DNA of 64,000 nt. Source: Cyclina sinensis (taxonomy: Eukaryota > Mollusca > Bivalvia > Venerida > Veneridae). The stretch lies in NCBI GenBank assembly GCA_012932295.1, contig JAAONU010000014.1:20974011-21038010 (forward strand). Reading direction: 5' to 3'. Positions 60,471 through 64,000 of this stretch are shown piece after piece. The notes under the pieces were generated by a model. The model was not told where the DNA came from. It ran no database searches and saw only the letters and a list, made by a program, of their open reading frames with translations. The first letter of the stretch is position 1. Each line of letters starts with the position of its first letter. Position numbers and translations under genes: made by a program.

Positions 60471-61861
60471 GAAAAAAAAACAAATTACATAATAATTCTG
60501 CAACGAAAGAGAGGGTGAACGACGAAAACTATGTAACTATAACTATAAAATTGTATTAACTAACTCTGTTATTTAAAATCAAAGCACGGTAAGCAGACGA
60601 GTTTTATTTATTAATTTCAATCATTAAGACTGAATAAACAAAGCTTCAATATATACAAACAGAAAGTACAGACTTAAGACAATTGTGAAAGCGACGGTTT
60701 GGCATTTATGAAAGTATTATTTTGATTGCAAATTTTAACTTTCCGTCAGTCCGTCGACCACAGATAACATCATTAATTAATCGTCATGCCTTACCTGCGT
60801 ATATTACGCAATGGAAATGTACGAAAGACAGCCGATTTTGACGTATATTTGTATATCAATATATTTTACTGAATTAGACATAGACAGTTTTGCTTTACAA
60901 TATTTTGCAGACAGTCAGTGGGGAAAATTAGTGTTAAAAGCAAACGCCTAACATTGTCTACAGGCTTTAACCACCTAAGGTTTTTGAAGCATTTCAAACT
61001 CATTCGTTACAAGATAAGTTGTTTTGCTTACAGACAATATTTTCAGATAGACTGAGCAGATAAGCATGTTTTTGGTTTTGGTAGGCTATTGTTGGATCAT
61101 GTGGTTATACGTTGATGTCTGAAAGGGTGTGAAAGGTTTACTGTGTATCAATTTAAGACTTTTTGTATAACAACGGATCTGCACCATCCACAGACACCGT
61201 GAACTTCAATGGCAGTCTTTGAATAACGTATTCTAAAGTTGTTGTGTAATCAATTCCAAACTTCTAGTGCATCACAATGACGAACTTCTATGATTGTTAA
61301 ACGCATCCAGCTATAAGACTATTATAATGACATTGCATTGACGCATCTTACAAAAGACATTGATTCGATTTTGATACTTACTAAAACACAAGAAAACTGT
61401 AATAAGTTTAGAGACATGAGTTACAGCAGAGCTTCTACAGAGATAGAATTTAAATCACGTTTAAATGTCATAAATTTGCATATGCTTGCAAAACATCGTG
61501 TTAAAAGCAGAAATCTGATGTATTTTTAAATAAATAATATTCTCGAAGGTCTAATCTTTGAAACTTTGTTAGTTTAAAAAGCACCAACACATAACTCGTA
61601 AATAAACTAGGAAAGTAAAATTTACTACTTGTAATCAAAAAAAGTTTGAAAACCTGAAATCTATAAAATATCATGAAGCATGCAGTAGATACAATTACGC
61701 TTTAGGTTCTAACAGGGGTCACTGAAACCAAGGGACGTGCTTAATATTACCTGTCACACTGTGAACAGAAAATGACCATTTACTTTCTACAATAGCTACT
61801 CGAAAGAAAATCGGATAAACTATTCCGCCTGACTGTTGAAAGAACCGGTAAGATCAGAGAA

Positions 61862-62165
61862 ATATCAGATCAGTGGTAACGCGCTGGACTCTTAATCCAG
61901 AGGTCGCGAGTTCGATAACCGCTCCTTTAATAACATTATTAATTGTCTTTCGTATGAGACGTTAAACCGACGTCCCATGTATCTGTGCTATACACTGATC
62001 ATAGAAAAACACCATGGGTGTCTCTGGAATGAGATTTTTGTATCGTGCACTATATCCCACAATATAATAATAACTAATCTCTGCAGGGGCGTCGGTCATA
62101 TGGTCCCTATTTTTACTGATACATAGTGATGTGAAATTTCTGTTTGAATGATGTTTAGAAGACCC
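61862..62165 (+). mobile_element. tRNA-headed SINE
   Basis: The head (61862-61928) resembles tRNA-Lys(CUU): a D-arm-like CAGTGGTAACGCG, a perfect anticodon stem CTGGA/TCCAG around CTCTTAA, and a T-arm GAGTTCGATAACC. The acceptor and T stems do not pair properly, so it is not a functional tRNA. The body carries GTATGAGACGTTAAACCGA (61952-61970), a motif I associate with conserved central domains of metazoan and bivalve SINEs. The 3' limit is approximate. Confidence 0.8.
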
Positions 62166-64000
62166 AAAAGACAATTATGAGTAATACCATATTTTGTCCG
62201 CTAGCTAAATATTTATTCTTCGAATATGAATCATTTAACATGTAACTATTTCTAAAGGCGTCGAACTTTGATATATTAGAACTACAGAACTCAAAGTAAC
62301 CAATGAAACTACTCTTCTTGATCAAAACACTGAAAGGGATGAAGGTAGTAAATTTGAAGTAGAACTGCGTTTTACATGTTTTACCGTGTGAACTGGAAAG
62401 GTTGACAAGCTATCATCCTTCATATTCTTTTCTAACCGATAAGGTTTTGAAACAAGCCATGTCGTTACACCATCGCCACGGCTTTGAAAACCTTGTGTCG
62501 ATAAGATAATGTCTGTAAGAGGCAAAGGTTAATTAATATGTACCTGTGGAAGAATTTGGTGAAGCACTGTTTAAACATTTATTTTAAAGTTTACTGAAAC
62601 CTTCTAGCATCCTCTCGTAAAAATAAGACTTTTAAAACTACTCAGATTTTAAGGTATTTATTGGATGAAAATGGAGTTGTCATAGAAGCCATTGCCAGTA
62701 AATTAAAACATCATTCATAAGCCTAACACTATATAGTTTGCGATAAATACTTTAACGGCAATCAAAAGTTTAAATGGACAACTTTTGTTTATTACGGAAA
62801 GGAATTTAAAAAAAAGTATAAACTACTGGTTCTCAGAGAGTTAATTCTTCATTATTCTAGTATTTTTGTGAATATATAAATAAAACAGAAATAATTTGAT
62901 CCAATAGAAATCGTGTGATGATATGTAATAGATTTTTATCTAAGTTCTTATTTCATACAGCGTATAAAATAGAGAAATAAACATCTTCTCAGAAAAAACT
63001 TTGTGTCATAAATCTACAGAACATGTCAATTTGTGTATATTTTTTCCCTCTTAAAACTTTTTGTCTCTTAAGTATATCAAGTATCAGCATCATTTGCTTA
63101 AGAGCCCCAAGCGATTACACAAGATTTATTGTTAAACAAATCGATCTATCATAAATAAAACAAGAACGATTCGGAGAAATTCCCTCCTGAACACTGAAAA
63201 TGGAGATGCAGATAAGGACCGAAATATTTTTAATAAGACAATCTTTATATTGATACATGTTATCACCGGTTTATGTTGAGGTGCAATTTAAAATCATGTT
63301 GTGACAATTTAAAGGATATTTCAAGATATAGATAATGGATACAGTGTTAACAATAGCAAAGTCAATAGAACTTTAAGAGTAAATAACATAGAGTGGTTTG
63401 AGTAACTTGTATATCTGTAAACTTACGGTTTCTTAAAAGTATTTGACATTTTCAAAGCAAGTGAATGAACGGTTTGTTCTTCTTTATGCGGTCGCACTTT
63501 AAATGAGAGAGTGATTATTCAAAAAGGACACAATTATTCAAAATTACATATAAATAGTTTCTCTTAAAATAAGGACAGTGAATAGCTCACAGAGTTATGA
63601 AATGATACATATATATAAAATATATTTTAGTCTGTGTGAATTTGACATAATAGCTTAACAACTCCAACAGATTAACATTCTAAAGTCTGATTGAGTTTTA
63701 TAGTTCCCTACCGATATTTGCCATCCGTTTGTCTGTCAGTCTTTCTGGCTGTCCGGAGATCTGGTATGTCAATAACAGCCAACATGGAGATGATGCAGGT
63801 TACTATGTGTTATCTTCTGTTTGCTGTGGTTACAGATATGGTACAAATACGGCTTAAACAGATAGATGTTTTTATGACTAAAAAGTATACGAGCTAGGAT
63901 AATAGAAATTAAGATGTTAATAGATGGTAATATGAAGATAATGCATTTACTTTTTTTCTCTGGACAAAATTCTGGTTCGTGTAATAAGTCTTTCAGCCAA
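62166..64000. other. Non-coding, nothing recognisable
   Basis: A/T-rich with short chance frames only. Confidence 0.55.

Larger units (their letters stand above)
55741..61861. other. Non-coding with inverted and direct repeat copies
   Basis: Holds inverted family A copies (56930-57115 and, partial, 60405-60470), family B copy 4 (58030-58130) and a pogo-like terminus (60104-60142). No supported gene. Confidence 0.6.

Noticed and set aside
61862..61930. Functional tRNA-Lys(CUU) gene
   Set aside because: Acceptor stem does not pair and the T stem has mismatches; the following SINE body shows it is a retroposon head.

Overview
The window is A/T-rich animal nuclear DNA, most likely from a bivalve mollusc. 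Two repeats point there: 2116-2993 matches, from memory, a mollusc-wide interspersed repeat that opens TAGCTCACCTGAGCA and closes GTGAGCGATACTGGGCC, and 54660-55740 carries a bivalve-like repeat with TGACCTTGACCTAAAG and (GACG)n words. The rest is long introns, very few long open frames, and many decayed repeats. The species cannot be named from the sequence alone.

One convincing gene is present, on the + strand from about 14284 to 31540. It encodes an anion-type Cys-loop ligand-gated channel subunit (GABA-A/glycine receptor superfamily, closest by eye to GABA-A alpha-like subunits). I reconstruct nine coding exons with consensus splice sites and matching phases: 14284-14315, 15603-15703, 24231-24298, 24837-25060, 26060-26142, 26833-26973, 28854-29006, 30763-31007 and 31238-31540. 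Joined, they give 449 codons plus stop, with signal peptide, ligand-binding domain, Cys-loop, M1-M4 and a short M3-M4 loop. The tiny first exon (ATG plus ten codons) was found from phase and hydrophobicity. The pore helix M2 is unusual for the family.

Layout: 1-14283 is upstream non-coding DNA with the mollusc repeat (2116-2993) and a TTAA-flanked MITE (7019-7431). 14284-31540 is the receptor gene, whose 8.5-kb second intron holds a decayed tandem duplication and whose fifth intron holds a 42-bp minisatellite. 31541-33504 is the 3' flank. 33505-34498 (- strand) is a 5'-truncated non-LTR retrotransposon with a (GTT)n tail. 39700-40551 is a hAT-like non-autonomous element full of TTCGAA words. 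47690-48806 is a second copy of the TTAA MITE, split by another MITE dense in ATCGGT/ACCGAT words. 53800-55740 is a G-rich and tandem-repeat block. 61862-62165 is a tRNA-headed SINE. Further decayed repeat families recur at roughly 23.6, 30.2, 37.5, 38.7, 45.4, 46.3, 56.9-57.1 and 58.1 kb.

No operon, CRISPR or prokaryotic structure is present. The most interesting items are the divergent channel pore, the nested MITE pair with its hexamer lattice, and the TTAA MITE family carrying a tRNA-like core and a conserved hairpin.
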